A stretch of 58,839 nt of DNA from Prolixibacteraceae bacterium (GTDB taxonomy: Bacteria > Bacteroidota > Bacteroidia > Bacteroidales > Prolixibacteraceae). The stretch lies in assembly GCA_023229575.1 (NCBI GenBank), contig JALNYZ010000023.1:1-58839 (forward strand), read 5' to 3'. Of this stretch, positions 49,363 to 57,847 are shown in pieces; position 1 is the stretch's first letter; each line of letters opens with the position of its first letter. The position numbers were made by a program, and so were the translations under genes. Under the pieces are notes generated by a model. That model was given only the letters and a program-made list of their open reading frames with translations. It searched no databases and had not been told where the DNA came from.

Positions 49363-51466
49363 GCTTCTGCCAAACAGTCACCTCCACCTCTTTCAATATT
49401 GATTTACGTTTGTTGACCCTAAATAAAGATGGAAGAGTGGTGGTTACATCCGTTTTGACAAAATACTCTTTCAACAGTTCATCCAATGTTTCTATTCCCC
49501 TGACAGGTTCGGCAGAACTGCGGTATCCACCCAACCAGTTTTCGGGTTTGGTGAATTTTGCGTCCCAGTCGTAGGCTGTTGCTATCACAAGAATGCCGTT
49601 GTCGTTGATTCTCTTGTGCAGATGGGAAATCAACTCTTTGGGCTGATAAATCCGGTCCAGGATATCGTTGAGCAGAACCAGGTCGTAGCCGCTAAAGACA
49701 TTTTTGAGATTGGCAAAATCAGACTGCAAAAATTTTACCTTGTCGACCAGGGGTTTCAAATCGAAATCTTCCAGTGTTACCTGACGGTAATCACACACTT
49801 CGCCTTCATCAGGAAAGATGTAATTGAACCTGCCCCTTTCCTGCAGTTGGGTAGCGACCTTAATGGTCCTGGCAGAAAGGTCAACTCCGGTCACATTTCT
49901 GTATGTGCGTGCCAGTTCCCAACTGGTTCGGCCTGTTTTGCAGCCCAGATCCAGCGCGCATCGCTTCAGATTGGAAAGTTTAAGATTTGTGCAGAAATTC
50001 GCGATAGCCTTATGGTAGTTTGGAACGCCAAGAGGGGAGGTGCCATAGTGCGATTCGCAATATTGAATGACCTCTGGATCAGTTTCATAGTTGTCGTCTT
50101 TTATGACAACTTCCTGGTAAGACGAGACATACCTAAACCCGGCATGTTGGTAAAAATGTCGTCTGAATGCATACCTGGAAGCCCGGATGGCTTCATTGCC
50201 TGTCGAAATCCATGATCCTCCCTTGATCATGTTGTGGCGTGTGTCGAAAGTGGGTGTTGAAAAATCATCGTAGTAAGGATGGATTTTGAATCCCTCATAG
50301 CTGGAAATAGGCGTTTCAGTCCATTGCCAGACATTGCCGATCAGATCGTAAAAATCGCCTGATTTGAATTGATCGACAGGACACGGACTCTGAAAATGTT
50401 CCAGATTGATGTTCCCGGGAGCGGTTTCCCAATCCGGCAAATCGGGGATATTGGCACTATCATGCAGGATATACCACTCCTCTTCGGTCATCAGTCGGAT
50501 GGGTAACCCGCTCTTCTCCGTTTTCCAGTTGCAGAAAGCTTTGGCTTCCAGGTAATTGACCTCTACCGGCCAGTTCCATGGCATATCTATCTCTTCGAAA
50601 ACCAACCTTAATTGGTAGTTGTCCCCCTTTTTTCTCCAGAACAATGGGTGTTCAGCTTTTGTATATGATTTCCATTTCCATCCTTCCACAGTCCAGAGAT
50701 ACTCTTTCTGATAGCCATCGTCTCGAATAAATCCAAGGAACTCTCCATTGGAACAAAGGAATATAGAGGCTTCAAATTCATCAATATCAGTTTGATGGGT
50801 TCCATATTCATTGTCCCAACCATAATACGGATCGTTGAATGATTTACCAAGGTTAACTCTTCCCCCATTTACTGGCAACAATTTGTTTTTTTGTGCATCA
50901 CCGCTGGAAGTACATGTTATCCATCCAGGTATGGGTTTAAGAAATTCCAGCGGGAGCTGGCGGATCAGGACAGAGGAAGTCTCGATGTGAATACGAGAGT
51001 GTTCGATGCCCATCAGGATGATCCAGATGGGGTCTTCCCAATGGATAGGAACTTGAATGGGGAGCGTTTCGATTTGATTGACAACTATTTCATAGACTTG
51101 TTTTCGGTACTTTTTAATCTCCTCAATGGTAGGCCATTTGTAGTTACTTTGATTAAGGTCGTCCCACGACATTTCGTCCACCCCGATGGCAAACATCGAT
51201 TCAAATTTTGGATTGATCCGCGTCTCCAATATCTTGGATATTACGAGTTTATTGATGTAAAATGCTGCCGTATGTCCGAAATAAAAAATCAATGGATGGC
51301 GCAAGGGGTCTGCGGTCCGGTACATGGCTGAGGTATCGGCGAAAACTTCATAGAGATGCTCATCCAGGCTATAGGTTTTTTTAAAATAGCTTAGGATCTC
51401 GGCTCTTTTTTGTTCCGGGTCGCCGGTATGCAGGTTGATTGTTTTAGTAATGAAACGCGGATCCAT
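49358..51466 (-). CDS. ovoA: 5-histidylcysteine sulfoxide synthase / mercaptohistidine methyltransferase
   Basis: The 702-residue OvoA makes ovothiol A. A DinB-like N-terminal domain has the iron-binding HxxxHxE in MGIEHSRIHIETSSV (near residue 155). The FGE-sulfatase-like domain (about 210-440) includes LIGNVWQWTETPIS and HNMIKGGSWISTG. The C-terminal methyltransferase (about 480-690) has ALDLGCKTGRTSWELA and VTGVDLSART. All three OvoA parts are in one chain, so the cell should make methylated 5-thiohistidine, an antioxidant. It is monocistronic. Confidence 0.93.
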   Translation of the reverse strand: MDPRFITKTINLHTGDPEQKRAEILSYFKKTYSLDEHLYEVFADTSAMYRTADPLRHPLIFYFGHTAAFYINKLVISKILETRINPKFESMFAIGVDEMSWDDLNQSNYKWPTIEEIKKYRKQVYEIVVNQIETLPIQVPIHWEDPIWIILMGIEHSRIHIETSSVLIRQLPLEFLKPIPGWITCTSSGDAQKNKLLPVNGGRVNLGKSFNDPYYGWDNEYGTHQTDIDEFEASIFLCSNGEFLGFIRDDGYQKEYLWTVEGWKWKSYTKAEHPLFWRKKGDNYQLRLVFEEIDMPWNWPVEVNYLEAKAFCNWKTEKSGLPIRLMTEEEWYILHDSANIPDLPDWETAPGNINLEHFQSPCPVDQFKSGDFYDLIGNVWQWTETPISSYEGFKIHPYYDDFSTPTFDTRHNMIKGGSWISTGNEAIRASRYAFRRHFYQHAGFRYVSSYQEVVIKDDNYETDPEVIQYCESHYGTSPLGVPNYHKAIANFCTNLKLSNLKRCALDLGCKTGRTSWELARTYRNVTGVDLSARTIKVATQLQERGRFNYIFPDEGEVCDYRQVTLEDFDLKPLVDKVKFLQSDFANLKNVFSGYDLVLLNDILDRIYQPKELISHLHKRINDNGILVIATAYDWDAKFTKPENWLGGYRSSAEPVRGIETLDELLKEYFVKTDVTTTLPSLFRVNKRKSILKEVEVTVWQKR

Positions 51467-51529
51467 ATAATTGATGATTAAGGGATTCTATAGACTACAA
51501 AATATTTAATGATAATTTGTTAAGACATC

Positions 51530-51630
51530 GTTCACGCAAAGAACGCAAAGGAAGAAGCGAAGGTCGCAAAGAAGATGGATTTGTCTATTTCTGCGTTCTC
51601 TGCGTCTTCCTTTGCGTTCTTTGCGTGAAC
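51530..51630. repeat. 26-bp perfect inverted repeat of TTCACGCAAAG family
   Basis: Arms 51530-51555 and 51605-51630 are perfect complements; the intervening GCGAAGGTCGCAAAG and CTGCGTTCTCTGCG continue the pairing loosely. The same element type is at 39911-39999. It lies between ovoA and DUF7935. Confidence 0.93.
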
Positions 51631-51641
51631 TTTTTCATCTT

Positions 51642-52175
51642 TTACAAAAATTTCCCAACCTCTTTTTTGAGGTCAGACAATGCAAGGGCAACTGGAGATG
51701 GTTCTTCCTCCTGGTAATTGCTGAAGATTTTTTTGCTCAGTTCATAACCAGCCCCTTTTGGATCGACCTCCTCTGCCGAACGATTGATGATCGTGACCAA
51801 TTTTTCTTTAGCGCCCCGGATAGTCTCCCAAAGTATAGATGAAATATAGATCTGCTGGGAAAGATTGTGCTCAAACTCCTGCCTGATCGTGGTAAGCAGG
51901 ATTTGGTGGTATTGCCCGGCCGTTAGGTCCTGTGGGGAGTTCCTGATCATCATGGACTCGGGCGAAATCCTTTCCAGGAATAGGGTCAGGCGTTCGTATG
52001 CCTGAAGTTTTACCGGGGTCATCTCCTTGGCATGCAGTACCCTGAATTCGAACTCCCGACGGCGCTTGTCATTTTCGAGCATATCTCGAAATAGAAAATA
52101 GGCGGTGAGGAAGACTATTAAAGCAGGTAATGTGATCTTCAAAATTTCCCAAAAACCATTGATGTCATTAGCCAT
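51642..52175 (-). CDS. DUF7935 membrane-anchored protein
   Basis: The 177-residue protein has one N-terminal transmembrane segment (ILKITLPALIVFLTAYFLF) and a helical cytoplasmic part, consistent with DUF7935 of Bacteroidota. REFEFRVLHAKEMTPVKLQA and the ERLTLFLERISPESMM region are characteristic. Function is unknown. It lies downstream of the small membrane-protein gene at 52214 on the same strand with a 38-bp gap, so they may be co-transcribed. Confidence 0.75.
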   Translation of the reverse strand: MANDINGFWEILKITLPALIVFLTAYFLFRDMLENDKRRREFEFRVLHAKEMTPVKLQAYERLTLFLERISPESMMIRNSPQDLTAGQYHQILLTTIRQEFEHNLSQQIYISSILWETIRGAKEKLVTIINRSAEEVDPKGAGYELSKKIFSNYQEEEPSPVALALSDLKKEVGKFL

Positions 52176-52213
52176 AATATTGTCGTTTGCAATAATTAAA
52201 ATACGTTGGTTCT

Positions 52214-52606
52214 TTACTTTGGTTTCTGAATCAGGCTATAGTACTGAAAAAACTGGATGGCAAAGAAGAGGACGGTAAGAATGGCCATCAACAGATACCT
52301 CCTGTTTTTGTAACGGAAATACAGGAGTGAACACAATGAAAGTGCAGCACCTGCCAAATTCAGATAACCTGCCTTAACCAGAATAGTTGCTGTTTCGCTC
52401 ATTTGACTGTTTTCCTGGTAAGATAACGGGGAAATCTGAAACAAGTTGTAAAAAAGTGAGAGCAAACCAACCAGGATAAGCATGCTCCATCCTGAATAGG
52501 TATAAACCGGTTTTTTATCAACAAATCCTATGACTATCAAAGCAATGCCAATAAAGATTCCCCACAATGGAAGTAGCATGGGAAGATAAAGTTCGTGGTT
52601 TTGCAT
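52214..52606 (-). CDS. Hypothetical membrane protein (4 TM segments)
   Basis: The 130-residue protein has about four hydrophobic segments: LLPLWGIFIGIALIVIGFV, SGWSMLILVGLLSLFYNLF, LNLAGAALSLCSLLYF and LLMAILTVLFFAIQFF. I do not recognise a family. It is upstream of DUF7935 in the same direction. Confidence 0.65.
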   Translation of the reverse strand: MQNHELYLPMLLPLWGIFIGIALIVIGFVDKKPVYTYSGWSMLILVGLLSLFYNLFQISPLSYQENSQMSETATILVKAGYLNLAGAALSLCSLLYFRYKNRRYLLMAILTVLFFAIQFFQYYSLIQKPK

Positions 52607-52718
52607 GGCGGAAAAAGATTAAACGGGTGGTTTATTTTGCAGATGCAAATTAGCAAATTATCCTGAAAGTAGGATTGGTGTTTCCTCTTTGCATTGAAGT
52701 TTGTGGAATTGGATACAG

Positions 52719-52746
52719 TTGTTAATCGCTGAATTAGTTATTTTTG
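52719..52746 (+). promoter_or_regulatory. Putative promoter of the HAD-uvrB-HD operon
   Basis: TTG (52719-52721), a 17-base spacer and TATTTTTG (52739-52746) approximate the consensus, with an exact -7 part and short spacing. The ATG at 52766 is 19 bases downstream. Confidence 0.5.
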
Positions 52747-52765
52747 CCCAAAACGAGTTTATCCG

Positions 52766-53365
52766 ATGACAAAAATACAAGAGTTAACAGTCGATCCCAA
52801 AGCCAAAGGTCTAATATTTGATATTGATGGTACCATTTCAGACACTATGCCAATCCATCTTATTGCCTATCAGGAGACTGCTGCCGAATATGGTTTTGAA
52901 ATTACCTCTGAGCTTTTCTATAGCTTAAGTGGAATACCCGCTTACCAGACGAGTTGCCTGCTAAAAGAAAAATTTAAACAGGATTTTGATCCTCAGGAGT
53001 TTGCTAATAAAAAGGAGTACCACTTTCTGCAGAATATATACAAAGCTGAACCAATTAAGCCGGTGATAAAAATAATAAGGGAGTATACCGGAAAGCTTCC
53101 CATGGCGTGCGGAACGGGTGGCACCAGGTTCTATGCAACCAAAACCCTTGAACTTGCAGGCGTGCTTGACCATTTTGAACATATCGTAACAGCGGAAGAT
53201 GTGGAGAATCACAAACCGCACCCGGATACCTTTTTAAGGGCAGCCGAACTGATTGGTGTGGAACCGGAATTCTGTCAGGTATTCGAAGATAGTCCGCTGG
53301 GAATCAAGGCAGCCGAAGCTGCGGGGATGATTGCAACGGATATCTTGCCGTTCATCAAAGCATAA
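52766..53365 (+). CDS. HAD superfamily phosphatase (beta-phosphoglucomutase-like)
   Basis: The 199-residue protein is a HAD hydrolase of the subfamily with a helical cap. The nucleophile Asp is in LIFDIDGTISDTMPIH, the Lys/Thr motif in ACGTGGTRFYATKTLE and the acidic motif in CQVFEDSPLGIKAAEAAGM. It may be a sugar-phosphate phosphatase or mutase; the substrate is unknown. It is 6 bases upstream of uvrB, and probably co-transcribed, without an obvious functional link. Confidence 0.85.
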   Translation: MTKIQELTVDPKAKGLIFDIDGTISDTMPIHLIAYQETAAEYGFEITSELFYSLSGIPAYQTSCLLKEKFKQDFDPQEFANKKEYHFLQNIYKAEPIKPVIKIIREYTGKLPMACGTGGTRFYATKTLELAGVLDHFEHIVTAEDVENHKPHPDTFLRAAELIGVEPEFCQVFEDSPLGIKAAEAAGMIATDILPFIKA

Positions 53366-53371
53366 AAAAGT

Positions 53372-55399
53372 ATGAACTTCAAGATAACCGCCGACTTCAT
53401 TCCTACCGGTGATCAGCCGCAGGCGATCACTCAGCTGAGTGAGGGGATCCTTTTGGGTGTTCCTTACCAGACGCTCCTGGGCGTAACGGGGTCGGGGAAG
53501 ACTTTTACCATAGCCAATGTGATCGAAAAAGTTCAGAAACCAACGCTCATTCTGAGTCACAACAAGACTCTTGCAGCCCAGCTTTACGGTGAAATGAAAC
53601 AGTTCTTCCCGGAGAATGCGGTCCAGTATTTTGTCTCCTATTATGATTATTACCAACCTGAAGCCTATCTTCCGGTGACAGATACTTTTATTGAGAAAGA
53701 TCTGGCCATTAACAAAGAGATTGAAAAGCTTAGGTTGGCTGCTACCTCTTCCCTTTTGTCCGGTAGGAGGGATATTGTCGTGGTTTCATCTGTCTCCTGT
53801 ATTTATGGAATTGGTAATCCGGACGACTTTCATGCCAACGTGACCCATGTCAAAGTAGGGGAGCTTCTGGGCAGAAATGTAATGCTGCGAAAGCTGGTCG
53901 ATGCCATGTACTCGAGAACAGATATTGATTTTCAACGGGGCAATTTCAGGGTGAAAGGTGATTCCGTTGATATTTTTCCGGCTTACGCGGATGATGCGGT
54001 CAGGATCCAGTTTTTTGGCGACGAAGTGGAAGAGATCTCTACTTTTAATCCGGAAACCGGCGCCTTGCTTCAAACGCATGAGCACTATTCGGTCTATCCG
54101 GCCAATATCTTTGTGACCACCAAGGACCGGACAAAATCGGCCATCCGGCAGATTCAGGATGACCTGATCAGGCAGATTGATTTTTTCAGGGAGGGTGGCA
54201 AACATGCCGAGGCGAAACGGATTGAAGACCGTGTAAACTACGATCTGGAGATGATCCGGGAGTTGGGTTATTGTCCGGGTATCGAAAATTATTCCAGGTA
54301 TTTTGATGGACGCGTTCCGGGTTCACGACCATTTTGCCTGCTCGATTTCTTCCCTGATGATTTTTTGATGATCATCGATGAAAGTCATGTCACCATGCCG
54401 CAAATCCGGGCCATGTATGGAGGTGACAGATCGAGAAAAACCACTTTGGTAGATTATGGCTTCAGGTTACCGGCGGCCATTGACAACCGGCCATTGAAAT
54501 TCGATGAGTTCGAGGCTGTTGCGACACAATTGGTTTTTGTCAGTGCAACCCCTGCCGATTATGAACTTCAGAAAAGTGAGGGGGTCATTGTGGAGCAGAT
54601 CATTCGACCGACTGGCCTGCTCGATCCGATCATTGAGGTACGGCCGGCACACAACCAGATCGATGACCTGATCCATGAGATTCATTTAAGGATTGAAAAG
54701 AATGAGCGGATTCTGGTCACCACCCTGACCAAAAGAATGGCAGAAGAGCTCTCCAAATACTTTGACCGCATCAACATCAAATGCAGGTACATCCACTCGG
54801 ATGTGGATACGATGGAGCGGGTAGAGATCATGGAGGAGCTTCGGAAAGGCAGTTTTGATGTACTGGTGGGCATCAACCTTCTGCGTGAAGGCCTTGACCT
54901 GCCTGAAGTTTCGCTGGTTGCCATACTGGATGCGGACAAGGAGGGATTCCTTCGTTCGGAGCGTTCGTTGACCCAGACAGCAGGCCGAGCAGCACGAAAC
55001 CTGAATGGCAGGGTGCTGATGTATGCGGACAAGATCACCGATTCGATGCAAAGAACCATTGACTCATCGAATTACAGGCGAAACAAGCAGCATGAGTATA
55101 ACCTGGCCAACGGCATTACACCGACAGCCATCATCAAACCCACCAGGGAGATTATCGGTCTGGAATACAGAGCGGCCAAAGTGCCTGGGGCGCGGCCATA
55201 CCTGCCACCCGAAACGGTCGACTATGCCGCGGATCCTGTTTTGGCCTACCTGAAACCGGAAGCGCTGGAAATGGCGATACTGAAGACGAAAAAGGAGATG
55301 GAGAAAGCAGCCAAAGAGCTCGATTTTATTGAAGCTGCAAGGTTACGGGATGAGATGTTCGCCATGCTAAAATTGTTAAAAGAGCGGAAAAATGGATAA
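53372..55399 (+). CDS. uvrB: Excinuclease ABC subunit B
   Basis: UvrB holds the damaged strand in nucleotide excision repair. The 675-residue protein has Walker A GVTGSGKTF, the beta-hairpin region with YYDYYQPEAYLP, the DESHVTMPQ motif II, and motif VI QTAGRAARN. The C-terminal UvrC-binding coiled coil is KKEMEKAAKELDFIEAARLR. The length is normal. It overlaps the HD gene by 8 bases. Confidence 0.97.
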   Translation: MNFKITADFIPTGDQPQAITQLSEGILLGVPYQTLLGVTGSGKTFTIANVIEKVQKPTLILSHNKTLAAQLYGEMKQFFPENAVQYFVSYYDYYQPEAYLPVTDTFIEKDLAINKEIEKLRLAATSSLLSGRRDIVVVSSVSCIYGIGNPDDFHANVTHVKVGELLGRNVMLRKLVDAMYSRTDIDFQRGNFRVKGDSVDIFPAYADDAVRIQFFGDEVEEISTFNPETGALLQTHEHYSVYPANIFVTTKDRTKSAIRQIQDDLIRQIDFFREGGKHAEAKRIEDRVNYDLEMIRELGYCPGIENYSRYFDGRVPGSRPFCLLDFFPDDFLMIIDESHVTMPQIRAMYGGDRSRKTTLVDYGFRLPAAIDNRPLKFDEFEAVATQLVFVSATPADYELQKSEGVIVEQIIRPTGLLDPIIEVRPAHNQIDDLIHEIHLRIEKNERILVTTLTKRMAEELSKYFDRINIKCRYIHSDVDTMERVEIMEELRKGSFDVLVGINLLREGLDLPEVSLVAILDADKEGFLRSERSLTQTAGRAARNLNGRVLMYADKITDSMQRTIDSSNYRRNKQHEYNLANGITPTAIIKPTREIIGLEYRAAKVPGARPYLPPETVDYAADPVLAYLKPEALEMAILKTKKEMEKAAKELDFIEAARLRDEMFAMLKLLKERKNG

Positions 55400-55886
55400 T
55401 CAAGTTGTGGTCGCTTTGCAGGAGATGATCCGGCGAAACAGGGGAGATAAGAAAAGAATCGAGCATTCACTCAAGGTGTTTGGCTATGCCCAATTGCTGG
55501 GTCGGTTGGAGGGTTTAAATCCATCGAAGCAGTTTGTGCTTGAGTCGGCAGCTGTTTTGCATGACATCGGCATCCACGTAGCAGAAGCTAAATTTGGTTA
55601 TTGTGATGGAACACTACAGGAGTTGGAAGGTCCGCCGATAGCCAGGGCGATTCTTGAATCTATTCCGGTTGACCCTGAAGTTGTTGACCGGGTTTGTTTT
55701 ATCATCTCCAAGCACCATACCTTTTCGGCTATCGACGACATCGACTTTCAGCTTCTGGTTGAGGCCGATTTTCTGGTGAATTCTGTGGAAGAGGAGGTTT
55801 CCACGGAAGGGGTCAAAAAGTTTGTGGAGATGAATTTCAAGTCGGAGAGCGGCAGGAGAGTGATAGGGGAGTTGTTTGCTATTTGA
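55392..55886 (+). CDS. HD-domain phosphohydrolase family protein
   Basis: The 164-residue protein has the HD pattern: RIEHSLKVFGYAQLLG, AAVLHDIGIHVAEAK, KHHTF and LVEADFLV. These would bind two metal ions and hydrolyse a nucleotide or phosphate ester. It overlaps uvrB by 8 bases, so it is translated from the same message. The substrate is unknown; it looks like small HD proteins of the yfbR/YGK1 type but shorter. Confidence 0.85.
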   Translation: MDNQVVVALQEMIRRNRGDKKRIEHSLKVFGYAQLLGRLEGLNPSKQFVLESAAVLHDIGIHVAEAKFGYCDGTLQELEGPPIARAILESIPVDPEVVDRVCFIISKHHTFSAIDDIDFQLLVEADFLVNSVEEEVSTEGVKKFVEMNFKSESGRRVIGELFAI

Positions 55887-55900
55887 CAAATCTAATGTGA

Positions 55901-56045
55901 TTAATTCTTTTTGATCCGTTGTATGGTAATCCGGTTACTTGGGCAGCCACCGGGAGTAAGATGCCAATCCAGTTGTACGGATATGGGCAATGGTTCTTTT
56001 TCCAAAACAAAACCTGAATTGGCCGGGATTGAATCGAACTGAGAA
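55901..56045 (-). pseudogene. C-terminal fragment of an unidentified gene downstream of hipT
   Basis: In a frame open from just beyond the hipT stop, the minus strand reads HDSQFDSIPANSGFVLEKEP and then LPISVQLDWHLTPGGCPSNR, ending ITIQRIKKN-stop. The text looks like real protein and has no start codon. It may be the tail of a gene truncated when the hip module arrived. The parent family is not recognised. Confidence 0.4.
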
Positions 56046-57050
56046 TCATGCTTTTAGTAAATTTCTTTTTGAATGATACATTAACAGATAAGCTCTTTTA
56101 TTCGGCTCACTTAAAAATGAGTGATTGATCAAAGTTTCAACAAGAATTTGTTTTTCTAAAAATGGGGAAAGAATTTTTTCAATCCTGCTTTCCATAATGC
56201 CTATCCGTACAGCGAATTCCTTAAAATCTACAATGGAAGGATGTCCTTTTTTTTGATATTGTTCGCTTTTAAATTCATCAGCGAATAGTCCTTGGTCTAG
56301 CGCAAAATCAGTGTCGTCAACATGTAGTCTCGTATTAATCAAGTCGTAAGCAGGACTTAATAAAAAATCACCTTTTGAGGATTCTAACAAAGAAAAGTTC
56401 TTTAAGTGTGCGTCTCCATTTGAGAACAGGAAATTAAATACCACCAGGGAGAAGTATTTTTCAATTTCAACTCTCCATGCAAAAACATACTTTTGTATCA
56501 AAAGTCCTAATTCTTCATAACTGTATTCGTATTTAAAATTGTCACCGGCATTATCTTTCGTCTTCCCGGCTAATGAGGCAAAATCTTCTTTTCCCCATTT
56601 TCCAGCATCTTTCCTTACATCAAATCTCTTGGTAATGTAAGCTGGCGAACCGTTTTTAAAAAAGATCATTGCATTTGCGGCTGTGTTTATTCCGTAAACC
56701 TGCTTTGCAATTTGCATAGTGAGGTGTTCATTGGCCGGAACCTGGTCTACTTTTTTCAAATCTCCGGGTATAGGTTTCAAAATATAGGTTCCCTGTTCGC
56801 CTTCTTTGGTTAAACGCAGAAGATTTTTTTCGAGGATTAAGCTTAGCTTTTCCTGCACTCCTGAGATAGAAATACGTTTTCTGTTTTCCAAAAATTGCTC
56901 GGCTACTTCTTCGTTATGTTGAGGTGATTCGTAGGGTAAATAGTGACTTACTTTTTTCCCATCGAATAAGTTCCTCAAACATCCGGGGCTATAGGTAGTA
57001 AATCCTACAGCCAAAGTTCCGGGGCAATATTTGAACCCTTTCAAACTCAT
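56046..57050 (-). CDS. hipT: HipA/HipT-like kinase toxin
   Basis: The 334-residue protein holds the HipA core kinase domain without the N-terminal subdomain 1, which is encoded separately. SISGVQEKLSLILE contains the phosphoserine-loop region, TYILKPIPGDLKKVDQVPANE is the nucleotide-binding part, FNFLFSNGDAHLKNFSLLE the catalytic loop (Asp), and LSPAYDLINTR the metal-binding DxxN. HipA/HipT phosphorylate aminoacyl-tRNA synthetases (GltX or TrpS) and induce dormancy. With the adjacent HipS-like and HipB genes it makes a tripartite toxin-antitoxin module. Confidence 0.88.
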   Translation of the reverse strand: MSLKGFKYCPGTLAVGFTTYSPGCLRNLFDGKKVSHYLPYESPQHNEEVAEQFLENRKRISISGVQEKLSLILEKNLLRLTKEGEQGTYILKPIPGDLKKVDQVPANEHLTMQIAKQVYGINTAANAMIFFKNGSPAYITKRFDVRKDAGKWGKEDFASLAGKTKDNAGDNFKYEYSYEELGLLIQKYVFAWRVEIEKYFSLVVFNFLFSNGDAHLKNFSLLESSKGDFLLSPAYDLINTRLHVDDTDFALDQGLFADEFKSEQYQKKGHPSIVDFKEFAVRIGIMESRIEKILSPFLEKQILVETLINHSFLSEPNKRAYLLMYHSKRNLLKA

Positions 57051-57376
57051 TTCTGCGGAATTGGTTTTACAGTTATTGCACCAACTGTGTCCTGTTGTGC
57101 TGTTGCCATAAGCAAACCAAAATTGTCGTTTTCGTCGATTTTAAGTTGAGTAATCTGCAATTTTTTGTTTACGCCTTCACTCAACATGTTGAAAAAGAAA
57201 GGGAATAAGAATTCACTTTTGTATTTCTGCTGTGTCTTTGGGAGCGTTAGACTAATAGCGACTTTGCTGCCATCGTTGAAATAGACATCATCATATTGGT
57301 ACGTATAATTTTTACGGTTTTCTTCAGTAAGAATTCCGGCAAAAATTCCATTTCGATATATTTCCATTGCCCTCAT
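57047..57376 (-). CDS. hipS: HipS-like N-terminal-domain protein (antitoxin partner)
   Basis: The 109-residue protein equals the N-terminal subdomain 1 of HipA: YRNGIFAGILTEENRKNYTY, VAISLTLPKTQQKY and FPFFFNMLSEGVNKKL. In HipBST systems this separate part (HipS) is the antitoxin that neutralises HipT. Its stop overlaps the hipT start by 4 bases (ATGA). It is 9 bases after hipB. Alternative start Met4 (MEIYRNG) is possible. Confidence 0.85.
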   Translation of the reverse strand: MRAMEIYRNGIFAGILTEENRKNYTYQYDDVYFNDGSKVAISLTLPKTQQKYKSEFLFPFFFNMLSEGVNKKLQITQLKIDENDNFGLLMATAQQDTVGAITVKPIPQK

Positions 57377-57385
57377 TTGGTCAAT

Positions 57386-57589
57386 TTACCTTTTAACCTC
57401 CAGTTTCAATTCCAGACCCAAAACCTCTGCCAGTTTGTGAAGAACCTCCAATGTGGGATTGCTCTGTCCGCGCTCAAGTTTATACAGCGTATTGGTGCTG
57501 ATCCCTGCCAGTTCTGCCAGATGGGGTTGGGTTATTCCCAACTCTTTTCTGCGATTTTTTATGGTTTCACCAAGATTATTAACCAACAT
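57386..57589 (-). CDS. hipB: HipB-like XRE antitoxin/repressor
   Basis: The 67-residue protein is a helix-turn-helix of the Cro/C1 type: GETIKNRRKELGITQPHLAE then LAGISTNTLYKLERGQSNPT. It would bind the palindromes around its promoter and repress the module. The ATG itself lies in operator 1. It is 9 bases before hipS. Confidence 0.88.
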   Translation of the reverse strand: MLVNNLGETIKNRRKELGITQPHLAELAGISTNTLYKLERGQSNPTLEVLHKLAEVLGLELKLEVKR

Positions 57590-57600
57590 TATAATGTGAT
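57583..57600. promoter_or_regulatory. hip operator O1
   Basis: The 18-base site CCAACAT-TATA-ATGTGAT has a perfect right half and a 4-of-7 left half compared with the consensus ATCACAT-N4-ATGTGAT. It covers the hipB start codon. Confidence 0.7.
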
Positions 57601-57607
57601 ATTTCGG

Positions 57608-57638
57608 TAAAAGTAAGAAAAATATATTTATGGTGCAA
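57608..57638 (-). promoter_or_regulatory. hipBST promoter
   Basis: On the minus strand TTG, a 20-base spacer and TACTTTTA (one mismatch to TAnnTTTG) lie between O1 and O2, upstream of hipB. The site is therefore flanked by operators, which fits autorepression. Confidence 0.6.
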
Positions 57639-57643
57639 TTAAA

Positions 57644-57661
57644 ATCACATCAAAATGTGAT
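57644..57661. promoter_or_regulatory. hip operator O2
   Basis: ATCACAT-CAAA-ATGTGAT is a perfect palindrome (extended by one A/T pair). It starts 61 bases from O1 and is just upstream of the -33 element. Confidence 0.75.
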
Positions 57662-57703
57662 TAGTTGGTAATAGTTGGTATAAAAGATTCAAAATGAGCG
57701 ATA

Positions 57704-57721
57704 ATCACATTATAATATGAT
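57704..57721. promoter_or_regulatory. hip operator O3
   Basis: ATCACAT-TATA-ATATGAT differs from a perfect palindrome at one position. It is 60 bases from O2, the same distance as O2 to O1, so the three sites are evenly spaced. Confidence 0.7.
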
Positions 57722-57822
57722 TTGGTGTATGATTATAAGGGCTCGTTCGCTAGTTCTGACGGTTGGTTTATATTCTTGCAGGAACGTTGCAAGGATTGAA
57801 CGTATCACAGATCCGTGGTTTA

Positions 57823-57847
57823 GGAGTGCAGATTGCAAATCTGCTCC
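57823..57847. repeat. REP-like palindrome GGAGTGCAGATTGCAAATCTGCTCC
   Basis: A near-perfect imperfect palindrome has arms of about 9-10 bases (GGAG-GCAGA / TCTGC-TCC) around TTGCAAA. It resembles REP elements mobilised by TnpA-REP-type transposases that I recall from Bacteroidota, and also the anticodon arm of a tRNA-Cys. No flanking tRNA structure is visible, so the REP reading is preferred. Confidence 0.4.
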
